Source: Deltaproteobacteria bacterium
Lineage (GTDB): Bacteria; Myxococcota_A; Polyangia; Nannocystales; Nannocystaceae
NCBI GenBank assembly: GCA_947492135.1
Contig: CANLQR010000007.1
Location: 1-39,999 of the forward strand
Direction of reading: 5' to 3'
Length of the DNA: 39,999 bases
Shown piece after piece: positions 8,101 through 17,566 of this stretch. The translations under genes and the position numbers were made by a program. The notes beneath the pieces are model-generated. The model had not been told where the DNA came from. It saw only the letters and a program-made list of their open reading frames with translations, and did not search any database. Position 1 is the stretch's first letter. Each line of letters starts with the position of its first letter.

Positions 8101-10748
8101 CGCAGTCGTGTGGCCGAGGACCGCGGATCGACGAGGTAGGCGTCGAGGTAGCGGTCGACGGCTTCGAGCGGTCGTGCAAGTGGGCCATCGAGGAGCTCGG
8201 CCGCATGCAGCCGCGCGGCGGCAAAGCGTGGCGCATCGTGGAGCAGCGCCACGGCCCTGGCATCGAGCAGACGAACCAGGTCCTCGTATCTCGCCGCGTG
8301 ACGCCAGGCATGGGCGAGGCACGCGAGACCCTCGTCCGGCAACATGCCCGCGCGCTCGAGCGCCTCATAGGCGACGGCGGCGGCGGCGGTGTCACCGAGT
8401 ACATCGCGCTGCAGTCGGGCAAGCCGCACCAGCACTGCGCCGCTTTCGGGGGTCGCGAGCTTTTGTCCCGCGATCTCGGGGGCAACGCGCCCAGCGAGCT
8501 CGTGCGCCAGGTCGACCCAGCGTTCCTGGCGTTCGAGCACCTCGGCGAGCTCATCGCTCAGTGCCACGGTCTGGGGATCGCTGCGGTCGAGCGCTGCGAG
8601 CGTCAGTCGCAGCGCCTGCTCGGCATGCGCGAGGTCCTGGAGCTGGTCGCGATAGACCCTCGCCATTCTCAGCAGTGTCGAGGTGCGCGCGGCACCGCGT
8701 TGGCGAGGGAACACCACTGCGAGTAGCGAGACCAGCTCGTGCCAACGGCCGCGGCTCTGGTGAAAATCAGCCAAGCGTAGGGCGAGATCGAGGCGGTCGG
8801 GAGCGTCGCCGAAGGCCGCGGCCAGCTCGATCGACGCCGCCTCGGGCTCGCCCAGGACCTCGGCGAAGAGCCGTGCGCGCTCCTCGAGCGCCTCGATTCG
8901 CGCGGCCCCGGCGTAGCGTTGGGCGATGCCGCCCAGCAGGTGCACGCGCAGTCGCGGGTCGTGGGCGACTGCGAGGATCTCGGTCCGGGCGCGGGCCACT
9001 CCTTGGTGATCGGGAGCGCGGACGACCGCGGCATCGAGCAACTCGATCGCGGCGTCGATATCCCCGCGGGCCAAAGCCGCGTCGATGCCCCGAGTTGCCG
9101 TCGCCGCGAACGCATCGGGTCCCATCGGCAGGGCCCCAAGCATGCCGCGCACCAGCTCTACGGCAGCGCCGAGCTCACCGAGTTTGAACGCAGAGTCAAT
9201 CGCCTCCATCCAGCCGGCAACGTCGCGGGGCGGCTGGGCAGCCGCGATCGCGGGCTGTCGCAGTCGTGCGACGGCCTCGCCCAGTTCCCAATCGCTGTGA
9301 CGTTCGGCGTGATCGGCGAGTGCGGCGAGTCGGTCATGGTCGGGGACGCAGCGCTCGAGCACTTCCAGGGCCGTCGCTCCCCAACGCCGATCGCCGCAGG
9401 TCGCCGCATCGAGGGCGCGCCAGGCGGTGGCGTGTTCGCCCGCGTCACTGGCCGCTGCGGCGAGGTCACACCACAACCCAACGCGGGCGCGCGAGGGCGC
9501 CTCGGCGAAGACCCGATCGGCGGTGCGCAGGGCCTCTTCGGGGTCGTCGAGCACCAGCGTGGGCCCCATGTGGCGGAGTTCGTCGGACAATGGATCGCCT
9601 GGCGGGAGCTGGGCGATCTCGCGGGCTGCTGCGTACTGCTGCTTGGCCGCGAGTGCGGACACCAGTGCCAACGTGCATCGCGATCGTCCGCGTGGCGATT
9701 CGGCGAGCTGCGCCCACAGGCGGACATAGCGGAGCAGTTCGTCGTGGTCTTCGGGGTGGGCAAGCGCGGCGATCAGCGCTCGCCGAGCGTCGGCGTCGGT
9801 CGGTTGCAGGCGCACGCGCGCGCGCGCGAAGGACTGTCGCCGCCCTCGATCGGTTGCCGCGAGCTCATGGCCCCAACGAAGTGCGGCGATGTTCGCCGCG
9901 GCAAACGCCGACGTGGCCTCGACCACCGCCAAGACCTCGTCGCAGGCTCGCGCCCGATCGCCTTGCACGAGCGACGCGCGCACCCTGTCAGCGACCGCCA
10001 GGACCGACCCCTCGGGTGAGTCCGCAGTCGCCGAGTTCCACGACGCAGCACCGACCAGCCAGCTCGCGCGCGCACGACGTTCGTCGAAGGTCAGCTCGAC
10101 CAACGACAGCCGCTCGAGCGCGGGAATCTTCCAGCCGGCCCTCACGAAGGGGATTCGCAGTGCCTCGAGGGCAGGGTCGATCGCGACCGCCAGCGAGGTC
10201 CTGCGGCGGTTGGGATCGATCGCCAGCGCCATCTGCTGCCACATGGCATCGAGGTCGATCGGCTCACTGCCGATGAACCACCGGTGGGTTGGCCACACGG
10301 TGAGTCCTCGGCCTTCGCCACGCAAGCCGACGGCACAACCGATCCATGCGACTCCGCCGGCCTTGGCTCGGCCCGAGAGCGTGATCCAAGGCGACGGTGG
10401 TCCGTCGATGTGGGCCCGCGCCGCTGGCTCGAAACCCACCGTATCGATCCGAATACCCGCGAGGACGCGGCCGGCCAACCGGGCGGACAGCCACGCCTGC
10501 AACGAGTGGCGCTCGATCTCGAGGGTCATGCGCTGCACATGACAGCGTCGATGGCGGAACGATCGCGCGGCGACCGGCCCCTCGAGCGGAAAGCGGATAC
10601 CCGGCACGTCGGCCTCGTAGTCGAGGAGGTGGACGCCAGGCGCGAGGGCGCAACGCTCGAGCCCGAGCAGCGCTCGGCGGTCGCGCAGCATCAGCGAGAA
10701 CCCCAGAGGATTTCCGAGCGAGGGGCCATCGGCCTCGGGCTCGGTCAT
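5097..10748 (-). CDS. Giant TPR/helical-repeat protein (1883 aa), unknown role
   Basis: ATG start at 10748, only 3 nt after the ppiD stop; the stop overlaps the next start. No signal peptide or membrane segment is visible, so it is probably cytoplasmic. Residues about 1-230 are not repeat-like: a mixed domain with several Trp and strand-like runs (GIRIDTVGFEPAARAHI, WITLSGRAKAGGVAWIG), which I do not recognise. From about 250 to the end it is almost entirely Ala/Leu/Arg-rich paired helices of TPR type (for example ERQERWVDLAHELAG, ARLELRRGDLGTAWPHVCVA), enough for several dozen repeats. Such a protein would form a long superhelical scaffold. The operon with a prolyl isomerase and a membrane TPR protein suggests envelope assembly or quality control, by inference only. 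Confidence 0.85.
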   Translation of the reverse strand: MTEPEADGPSLGNPLGFSLMLRDRRALLGLERCALAPGVHLLDYEADVPGIRFPLEGPVAARSFRHRRCHVQRMTLEIERHSLQAWLSARLAGRVLAGIRIDTVGFEPAARAHIDGPPSPWITLSGRAKAGGVAWIGCAVGLRGEGRGLTVWPTHRWFIGSEPIDLDAMWQQMALAIDPNRRRTSLAVAIDPALEALRIPFVRAGWKIPALERLSLVELTFDERRARASWLVGAASWNSATADSPEGSVLAVADRVRASLVQGDRARACDEVLAVVEATSAFAAANIAALRWGHELAATDRGRRQSFARARVRLQPTDADARRALIAALAHPEDHDELLRYVRLWAQLAESPRGRSRCTLALVSALAAKQQYAAAREIAQLPPGDPLSDELRHMGPTLVLDDPEEALRTADRVFAEAPSRARVGLWCDLAAAASDAGEHATAWRALDAATCGDRRWGATALEVLERCVPDHDRLAALADHAERHSDWELGEAVARLRQPAIAAAQPPRDVAGWMEAIDSAFKLGELGAAVELVRGMLGALPMGPDAFAATATRGIDAALARGDIDAAIELLDAAVVRAPDHQGVARARTEILAVAHDPRLRVHLLGGIAQRYAGAARIEALEERARLFAEVLGEPEAASIELAAAFGDAPDRLDLALRLADFHQSRGRWHELVSLLAVVFPRQRGAARTSTLLRMARVYRDQLQDLAHAEQALRLTLAALDRSDPQTVALSDELAEVLERQERWVDLAHELAGRVAPEIAGQKLATPESGAVLVRLARLQRDVLGDTAAAAVAYEALERAGMLPDEGLACLAHAWRHAARYEDLVRLLDARAVALLHDAPRFAAARLHAAELLDGPLARPLEAVDRYLDAYLVDPRSSATRLRVLLVGVVPVEVARTKLLARISATPDAAQAPLWTLLGSVLSHHTQHADLAASCYREAIARDASDATANEGLARLELRRGDLGTAWPHVCVAVRHPELSATARADLAASAARALIRTGSDEGARVLLELVLETAPDHVPALLELARIHERAANTTQLVVVLDHLRGLPMSGALRAEVLHRHALSMQSAYRRDTRGPAAEQAIADVLEALQADPTHPGARQLLLELARCRGDCSLVVAGLEAVLRTLGPGPARAHVELEIASQWVGSSNDHQDATRRLESAITEIDDDGVHTRAVTLAMRLRPRAMVAQRLALAAKSLPHALGPDALARIDRLVARLRENDAEIDESAGDDAAMAIDRLEHEAAAMAPGLASAGWLQVAATAWQRLGDPERAAQALLHALKEPHDEGQAARLIAEVALACSQATAVAIYQRLRDRGDGDIGAGLRLQRASLARLLDRNAEALDDLARLTNVDDAAIRRRALAELDQLMATLGSPDERLGVARARFAELAREDDGEFADVAAELARLELGLGDATRALATCRAGLRSGPQHRGLLRLHVELLELHELPDDLADALERYAMVCASPRERARHLVRAARIVLERGAALPDAELREAAAARAAELLAAAREADVDDQAARALALPLAFAAGRSAEIEALGHWLWSRGRRDEPALVLTALHEARRRGSLELATAMGQRNATTITQTLLPALRQAATEVATVGPPEHIDALIAASSRLAGGPLALFDALRHWASDRPLQAGLALALSRMHEAHGDPALARMLLALAAFLTPGGPLERWLVPWPTREDDVERDDDPGQLGGHAALRALLRASVAQRTDTWTNVVPPEVAMPADERRFREMYAHVGRFTGLAGLLAGDDAELVDRLDALATLANPDHRTTGPRALHHAEALARRPTTVSRASRIAALDEIAHWLSSPDHIAGLRVELTRHWWLTATRKSHELRGALRTLAESVGTRSGDEIDAAATLRSDEARWLLRALELYSSEQRRTQP

Positions 10749-10751
10749 GGC

Positions 10752-12590
10752 TCACTCGCCGTCGCCGGGGCCCATGGGACCACCACCCGCAACGCCCGTG
10801 CGGAGCATCCCGCCGCGGTTGCCCACCCGATCACAGACCGCGTAGGGCTTGAGGACCTGTTTGCCTTCTTCGTCCTTGGCGAGCTTGGTCTCGTAGGTCA
10901 TCAAGCGCGCCAAGCGACCGTCGTTGCTGCTGACGGCGCCGGTGCCCTTGGCCTCGAGGCAACGACGGTAGGTCCAGCGCGATGTCACCAGGTCGCCCTT
11001 GCGATCGACCGCCGCCCGATACAACTCGGGGCGCGCCTCGGCGTAGCCCGCGTCGGTCGCCTCGCTCTTGTCGACCACACCCGCAAGGACGACGTCATCG
11101 CCGACCTCGAACACCTGATCGAGCAGACTCTGATCGGGCGCAGCTGCCCACGCGGCAGCGAGGATCGTGGGCGCCTGTCCGAGCCCGGGCGCCGGGTCTC
11201 CCTTGGCAAACAAGCCGGTCTCGTCGAGCTTGACCTTGCGTCGCGCATCCGTGCCCACTTGCTCGATACCGGAGTCGCCACCGAGCGCGCTGCCGCCGGC
11301 GAACACGTCGGTGAGTGCCGCGCCCGCGGCGATCGCAGCGAGGTCTTCCTCGGCCGCGGTGCGTGCGAGTTGGCGGCCCTTGTTGCGGCGCAACGCATCC
11401 TCGGCGAGCTCGGGCAGGGCACCGGCTTCGTCGATATCACCCTCGCGACGCTCGCGAACGAGCACGAGGTAGAACGCCTTGCTGCCGTCGATCACCTCGG
11501 AGACGGCGCCGAGTTCGATCGACGCGAGCTGGTTGTCGACCTGGGCGTCGATGCCCGTGCCTGAGCTCTGCGCGACCCAACCGAGTTCGCCACCACGCAC
11601 CGAGCTGTCATGCTGCGAAATCTCTCGCGCGACCTTGCGAAAGTCTTCTCCGCTCATGACTCGGGCGCGGGCGCCGGCGATGGTCGCCCGCGCGCGGCCA
11701 AGTCCGTCGGTCACCGCGGGCGCGTCGGCGGGCTCGAGCCCCTTGCCGACCTTGCCGCCGGTGTCGTCGGTCGCACTGCCTGACTCGGCTGCGGTATCGG
11801 TCGGCTCGGCACCGGCAGACTCCGGCTTGCGGATCTCGATGATCCACGTGCGCGCTTGCTTGGGCAGCTTGGAGAAGCGGCTGCTCTGCGTGACCAGTTG
11901 TTTGCGCAGCTCGTCGGTGTTCGCCTTCGCGTACGCGTCGATCTCTTCTGGCGTGGGATCGATGAGGTCGCCGAACCGCATCGCCTCGTAGCGGGCGTAG
12001 CGGAGCGAGACTCGATTGGCGCCGGCATCGTAGGTCGCGCGCAACTCTCCCTCGGAGACCGCGACGCTGGACGCGACGAGGTCGCGGACCGTGCGGGCGA
12101 GCAACTCGCGACGCTGAGACTCGAGGTAAGTCGGCTCCGAGACCTGCAGGCCAGCGAGAAAGGACTTGGTGAACAGGTCGTAGTTGAACGCGAGCTTGCC
12201 GAGCCAATCCAAGGTTTCGCCGAGCACGATGAACTGGCCCGCGAGCACGAGGTCCTCTGCGTCTGCCGCAGTCGCCTCGAGGCCCAGCGCATGTCCGGCA
12301 TCGAACAGCACCTCGCGCTCGACGGCCGAGTCGAGGATTTCTTCCTTGAGACCCATCAACTCCTGGTAGCGCGGGTCCTTGGGGATCTGAACGATCCGAT
12401 CGACGAGGTTCGCCTGAAACCGAAATTCTTCGTCACCGAGGCTCTCGCCGTGCACCTTGACGTAGGACCCAGTGCCCAGTGAGAGGTTGTCGCTCGCGGG
12501 GCCGAAGGACAGGCCGAACACGAGCGCGAGGACGCCCAAGATGATCCAGGCGAAAACGCTCGACGCAGTGCGACGGAAGAAGTTGAGCAT
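10752..12590 (-). CDS. ppiD: PpiD/SurA-like membrane-anchored peptidyl-prolyl isomerase
   Basis: 612 residues. It starts MLNFFRRTASSVFAWIILGV: a short basic N-terminus and one transmembrane anchor (about 12-31), exactly as in PpiD. A SurA_N/PpiD-type helical chaperone region follows (about 45-260), then an acidic low-complexity linker (about 262-300) and a parvulin (PPIC) domain at about 300-380 (ISQHDSSVRGGELGWV, the usual GGxLGW motif). A C-terminal PpiD-like half carries weaker similarity. The protein would sit in the inner membrane facing the periplasm and help fold secreted and outer-membrane proteins. It is the first gene of a three-gene operon and is divergent from mreB. The length matches E. 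coli PpiD (623). Confidence 0.86.
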   Translation of the reverse strand: MLNFFRRTASSVFAWIILGVLALVFGLSFGPASDNLSLGTGSYVKVHGESLGDEEFRFQANLVDRIVQIPKDPRYQELMGLKEEILDSAVEREVLFDAGHALGLEATAADAEDLVLAGQFIVLGETLDWLGKLAFNYDLFTKSFLAGLQVSEPTYLESQRRELLARTVRDLVASSVAVSEGELRATYDAGANRVSLRYARYEAMRFGDLIDPTPEEIDAYAKANTDELRKQLVTQSSRFSKLPKQARTWIIEIRKPESAGAEPTDTAAESGSATDDTGGKVGKGLEPADAPAVTDGLGRARATIAGARARVMSGEDFRKVAREISQHDSSVRGGELGWVAQSSGTGIDAQVDNQLASIELGAVSEVIDGSKAFYLVLVRERREGDIDEAGALPELAEDALRRNKGRQLARTAAEEDLAAIAAGAALTDVFAGGSALGGDSGIEQVGTDARRKVKLDETGLFAKGDPAPGLGQAPTILAAAWAAAPDQSLLDQVFEVGDDVVLAGVVDKSEATDAGYAEARPELYRAAVDRKGDLVTSRWTYRRCLEAKGTGAVSSNDGRLARLMTYETKLAKDEEGKQVLKPYAVCDRVGNRGGMLRTGVAGGGPMGPGDGE

Positions 12591-13991
<1,401 letters not shown>

Positions 13992-14030
13992 GGAAGAACC
14001 GGCCGTCGCGGGCCGTTCTCGCGAGTGCCC

Positions 14031-14915
14031 ATGGCAGTTTCGTTCCACAGCGTTCGCAACGGCGCCCTGGTGGTGATCCTCCTGGGAATCCCCATCATGA
14101 TGTTGCGCGCGAGCGCCAAGGAGCCCCATGAGATGGGTGCGTTCGATCGGGCGATCCGCCGCATCGGCGCCCCGCTCGAAGCCGCGGTGTCCTACTCGTT
14201 CGGCATGCTCGGAGGCTTCTTCGAGCGGTGGGTGCTCCAGGCGCGGCTGCAGGACTCCAACGAGGACCTCGCCGGCGAGAACCGCGAGCTCAAGCAACAG
14301 ATGCGGGACCTCGTTCAGCTCGAAGAGGAAAACGCCCAGCTGCGACGCGCGCTTCAGATGCGCGACCGAGTTCCCGAGGACATGATCCCGGCCGAGCGTG
14401 TGGGCGTCGATCAGTCGCCGTTTTTCAGAGTCATCAACATCCGCATCGACCGAGGCAACAGCATCGCGGAGCCGGGCATGGCGGTGCTTGCACCCGACGG
14501 CGTCGTCGGCCGCATCGACAAGAGCTTCGACGACTACAGCGACGTGATGCTGATCACCGACGCGCGCAGCAAGATCGCGGTGGAGGTCGCCCGCAATCAC
14601 GCCCAGGGCATCCTCGAGGGCAACAGCGAAGACAGCTGCATCGTCGACGTGTCCAAGGACTACGAGGTGCAGCCCGGCGACATCGTGCAGACCAGCGGCG
14701 TCGACGAGCTGTTCCCCAAGGGCCACCCGGTGGGTCAGGTGGTGGCCATCGAACAACTCGTGGGTGACCAGCAGCGCCTGCGGATCGTGCCCTCGGTGCG
14801 CTTCGATCGCATCGATGTGGTTTGGGTGGTGCTCGCCGCCGCGCCCGAGCCCGATCCTCGGGCCGAACAGGTCGAACCTCTACCGCAGTCGCGCGGCTTG
14901 GTGCCGATCCGCTAG
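14031..14915 (+). CDS. mreC: Rod shape-determining protein MreC
   Basis: 294 residues from ATG 14031; a GTG two codons earlier (14025) is possible. One N-terminal membrane segment (NGALVVILLGIPIMMLRA) is followed by a coiled coil (about 75-115, LQDSNEDLAGENRELKQQM) and the double beta-barrel MreC core (VINIRIDRGNSIAEPGMAVL, GVVGRIDKSFDDYSDVMLIT, GDIVQTSGVDELFPKGHPVG). MreC is bitopic, with its periplasmic part binding and activating PBP2. It lies 39 nt after mreB and 9 nt before mreD. The acidic and proline-containing C-terminal tail beyond about residue 270 is not part of the core fold. Confidence 0.95.
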   Translation: MAVSFHSVRNGALVVILLGIPIMMLRASAKEPHEMGAFDRAIRRIGAPLEAAVSYSFGMLGGFFERWVLQARLQDSNEDLAGENRELKQQMRDLVQLEEENAQLRRALQMRDRVPEDMIPAERVGVDQSPFFRVINIRIDRGNSIAEPGMAVLAPDGVVGRIDKSFDDYSDVMLITDARSKIAVEVARNHAQGILEGNSEDSCIVDVSKDYEVQPGDIVQTSGVDELFPKGHPVGQVVAIEQLVGDQQRLRIVPSVRFDRIDVVWVVLAAAPEPDPRAEQVEPLPQSRGLVPIR

Positions 14916-14924
14916 GGGTTCACC

Positions 14925-15470
14925 ATGCTCCGCGCGTTCACCCACCTGATCATCGGTTGGCTCCTCGTCGCGCTGGTCGGCGGCATGGCTGATGTTCTGG
15001 GGCTGTCCCTGATGCTGCCGGCAACGTCGGCGGTGGTGCTCGCGCACGCGGCGTTCTCGCGCGAGCGTGAGCTGGTCTGGGGGCTCGCGGTCGCGGTCGC
15101 GCTCGGCTACATCGAGGATCTCCATCAAGGCGCCCCTGTGGGGGTGCTCTCGCTGTCCTTCGCGATCTCGTTCCTGGTCCTGCACTGGGCCGCCGGTCGC
15201 ATCGCAGTGCGAGGTTGGTCGATGCGGGCGCTGGTCTCGCTGATGGCGGTAGCGCTGATCGACACGATCACCGTCACGCTGTTGTTCGTCCTGGCCGACC
15301 CGTTGTCGATCCGCTCCGAGGCGCTATGGCCGATGCTGTTGGGCTTGCGCTGGCATGCGTTGGCGACGGTCCTGGTGGCGCCGCCGGTGTGGTCACTGCT
15401 GCAACGCACATTCACCGTCTTCCGGCTCGACGCGCAGACTCCATCCGAACTCCACCTGGATGTGCGATGA
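14925..15470 (+). CDS. mreD: Rod shape-determining membrane protein MreD
   Basis: 181 residues, with five or six hydrophobic segments (for example LIIGWLLVALVGGMADVLGL, LSLSFAISFLVLHWAAG, LMAVALIDTITVTLLFVLA). An AGGGG ribosome-binding site at 14914-14918 sits 6 nt before the ATG. MreD sequences are poorly conserved, so the call relies on topology, size and its place between mreC and mrdA. The stop overlaps the PBP2 start (ATGA, 15467-15470). It belongs to the Rod complex and is thought to tune PBP2 activation by MreC. Confidence 0.9.
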   Translation: MLRAFTHLIIGWLLVALVGGMADVLGLSLMLPATSAVVLAHAAFSRERELVWGLAVAVALGYIEDLHQGAPVGVLSLSFAISFLVLHWAAGRIAVRGWSMRALVSLMAVALIDTITVTLLFVLADPLSIRSEALWPMLLGLRWHALATVLVAPPVWSLLQRTFTVFRLDAQTPSELHLDVR

Positions 15471-17566
15471 TCGACCTTCGCCAGCAGGACGACTTGCGAG
15501 AGCTGCGACCGCGGTTCTCCGGGATGGTACTGGCGGTGTTCGTCGTGTTCTCCGCGTTGATGCTGCGGCTATGCCAGTTGCAGGTGCTCGAGGGTGACCA
15601 CTATGCCCGCCGCGCCGAGCGCAACTTCGTGGACGTCGTCGACGTCGAGGCCCCGCGGGGGCACATCTTCGACATCAAGGGCCGCTCGCTCGCGAGCAAC
15701 CGTCCCGCCTACACCCTGCATTTCACGGCATGGGCACGGTTCACGGTCGCACCCGACGGCGGAATCATACCGACCGAGGAGGGCGTGCGAACGCCTATCG
15801 ACGAGGCGTCGCGCGACCTACTGGTCTCTTTGTTCGACTTCGTGGACGACGCGGATCGTGCCGAGATGCTGGCGAAGCTCGAGGAGTTGCGCGCCGACGA
15901 GCAGCGCGGCCGCTACGCCCAGATCCTGCGCCGGAACCTGTCGTGGAACGAGTACGCGCGGATCGAGGCACGGCAGGACTCGCTCGATCCGTGGATCGAA
16001 ATCCGTGAGAGTTCGCGCCGCTTCTACCCGGAGGGCGAACTCACCGGGTTCGTCACTGGACACATGGGCAACATCGCTCGCGAGGCGCTCGAGCGCTCCG
16101 ACCACCTGTCGTATCGGCCGGGAGACCGGGTTGGGCAGACCGGTATCGAGCGGCAGTGGGAGAACTATCTGCGCGGCCGCCTGGGATCGCGATCGAGGGT
16201 CGTCGATGCTGCGCGCCGCGAGGTCACCGCGGCCTCGGCGGAGGCCGTCGCGGCGCTGCCACCCGATCGAGACCCGATTCCCGGCCAAGATATCTATCTG
16301 ACCCTCGACCTCGATCTGCAGCGGGTCGCCCGCGAGTCTCTAGAGAGCAAGCTCGCCGGGGCCGTTGTCGCCCTCGAGGCCGACACCGGTCGGGTGCTGG
16401 CGATGGTCTCGGTGCCAGGAATCGATCCCAATCGCTACGAGCAACCGATTCCCGTCGAGCAGTGGCGCGACTGGTCAGGGAGCCCGCTCAAGCCCTTCAT
16501 CGACAAGACCGTACAAGAGCACTTCTTTCCGGGTTCGACCTACAAGGTGGTCTCGGCGCTCGTCGCGTTGGCCGACCCCGAGTTCGATCCCGACGCGCAG
16601 TTCGAGTGCACCGGTTCACTGGTCTTCGGTGGTCGTCGCTTCAAGGACACCCACGTGCACGGTCGGGTCGATCTCGAGCGCGCCATCGTCGAGTCCTGCA
16701 ACACCTACTTCTTCAACTTGGCGGTGCAGAGCACCCTGAGCCTCGAGCACGTGGCTCCGATCGCCCGGGCCCTGGGGCTTGGCGAGCGCTCGGGCTTGGG
16801 TATCAACGGCGAGGTCAAGGGCACGATCCCCACCGAGGAGTTCGAAGCTCGAGAAGGCACGTACCAAGGCGGTGTCCGGCTCAACAGCGCGATCGGCCAG
16901 GGCAACGTCAAGGTCACGGTGATGCAGCTCGCGGTGTTGTATGCGGCCATCGCCAACGGCGGGTTCGTGCTCACGCCCTACCTGGTCGACCGGATCGAGA
17001 CCAACGACGGCAAGTTGGTGCTCTCGACGCAGCCGCAGCCGCGCAACGAGAAGCCGGCGATCAATGCCGTCGACCGGGCCCGTATCCATCGCGGGCTGGT
17101 GGGTGTCGTCAATGATGCGGCTGGCACCGCCTACAGCGAGCGGCTGCCAAACGTCGTGGTGGCGGGCAAGACCGGCACGGCGCAGGTCGGTCGCGACATC
17201 AGCGAGGCCGGCATCGAGATCGAGGGCTGGGACACCACCCAGGACCACGCGTGGTTTGCTGCGTACGCCCCCGCCGAGTCGCCGCGGATCGTCGTGGTGG
17301 CCGTGGTCGAGCACGGCGGCACCGGCGCGGACGCTGCGGCGCCGATCGTCATGAAGGTGATCGATCACTACGTTGGCAGCACGACCTCGGCTTCGGGGGT
17401 TGCGCCACGCGCTCCCGGCGTACCGCCGCCGCTGCCCGGACGCGAGGAGGCCCCGCCCGTGGTCGCCCCGGGTGAGCGTGGCAACGCGCGTGATTCGAGT
17501 GGGCCACCACTTCCCGGTCCCGGCCGATCGAAGAACCGGCCGGCGACGCCGGGGAGGCCGCACTAG
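15467..17566 (+). CDS. mrdA: Penicillin-binding protein 2, elongation transpeptidase
   Basis: 699 residues. ATG at 15467 overlaps the mreD stop; earlier in-frame starts lie inside mreD. A membrane anchor spans about 19-38, followed by the class B dimerisation domain with the APRGHIFDIKGRSLASNRPAY motif. The transpeptidase domain has all three catalytic motifs: S357-T-Y-K360, S410-C-N412 and K568-T-G570. It crosslinks peptidoglycan during lateral growth together with RodA. An unusual feature is a Pro/Gly/Arg-rich C-terminal tail of about 60 residues after the last fold element (residue about 640 on), absent from standard PBP2. The rodA start touches the stop. Confidence 0.96.
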   Translation: MIDLRQQDDLRELRPRFSGMVLAVFVVFSALMLRLCQLQVLEGDHYARRAERNFVDVVDVEAPRGHIFDIKGRSLASNRPAYTLHFTAWARFTVAPDGGIIPTEEGVRTPIDEASRDLLVSLFDFVDDADRAEMLAKLEELRADEQRGRYAQILRRNLSWNEYARIEARQDSLDPWIEIRESSRRFYPEGELTGFVTGHMGNIAREALERSDHLSYRPGDRVGQTGIERQWENYLRGRLGSRSRVVDAARREVTAASAEAVAALPPDRDPIPGQDIYLTLDLDLQRVARESLESKLAGAVVALEADTGRVLAMVSVPGIDPNRYEQPIPVEQWRDWSGSPLKPFIDKTVQEHFFPGSTYKVVSALVALADPEFDPDAQFECTGSLVFGGRRFKDTHVHGRVDLERAIVESCNTYFFNLAVQSTLSLEHVAPIARALGLGERSGLGINGEVKGTIPTEEFEAREGTYQGGVRLNSAIGQGNVKVTVMQLAVLYAAIANGGFVLTPYLVDRIETNDGKLVLSTQPQPRNEKPAINAVDRARIHRGLVGVVNDAAGTAYSERLPNVVVAGKTGTAQVGRDISEAGIEIEGWDTTQDHAWFAAYAPAESPRIVVVAVVEHGGTGADAAAPIVMKVIDHYVGSTTSASGVAPRAPGVPPPLPGREEAPPVVAPGERGNARDSSGPPLPGPGRSKNRPATPGRPH

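Noticed and set aside
15215-15466. Upstream extension of PBP2
   Set aside because: It lies inside mreD, and the PBP2 cytoplasmic tail and anchor start properly at 15467 with an ATGA overlap.
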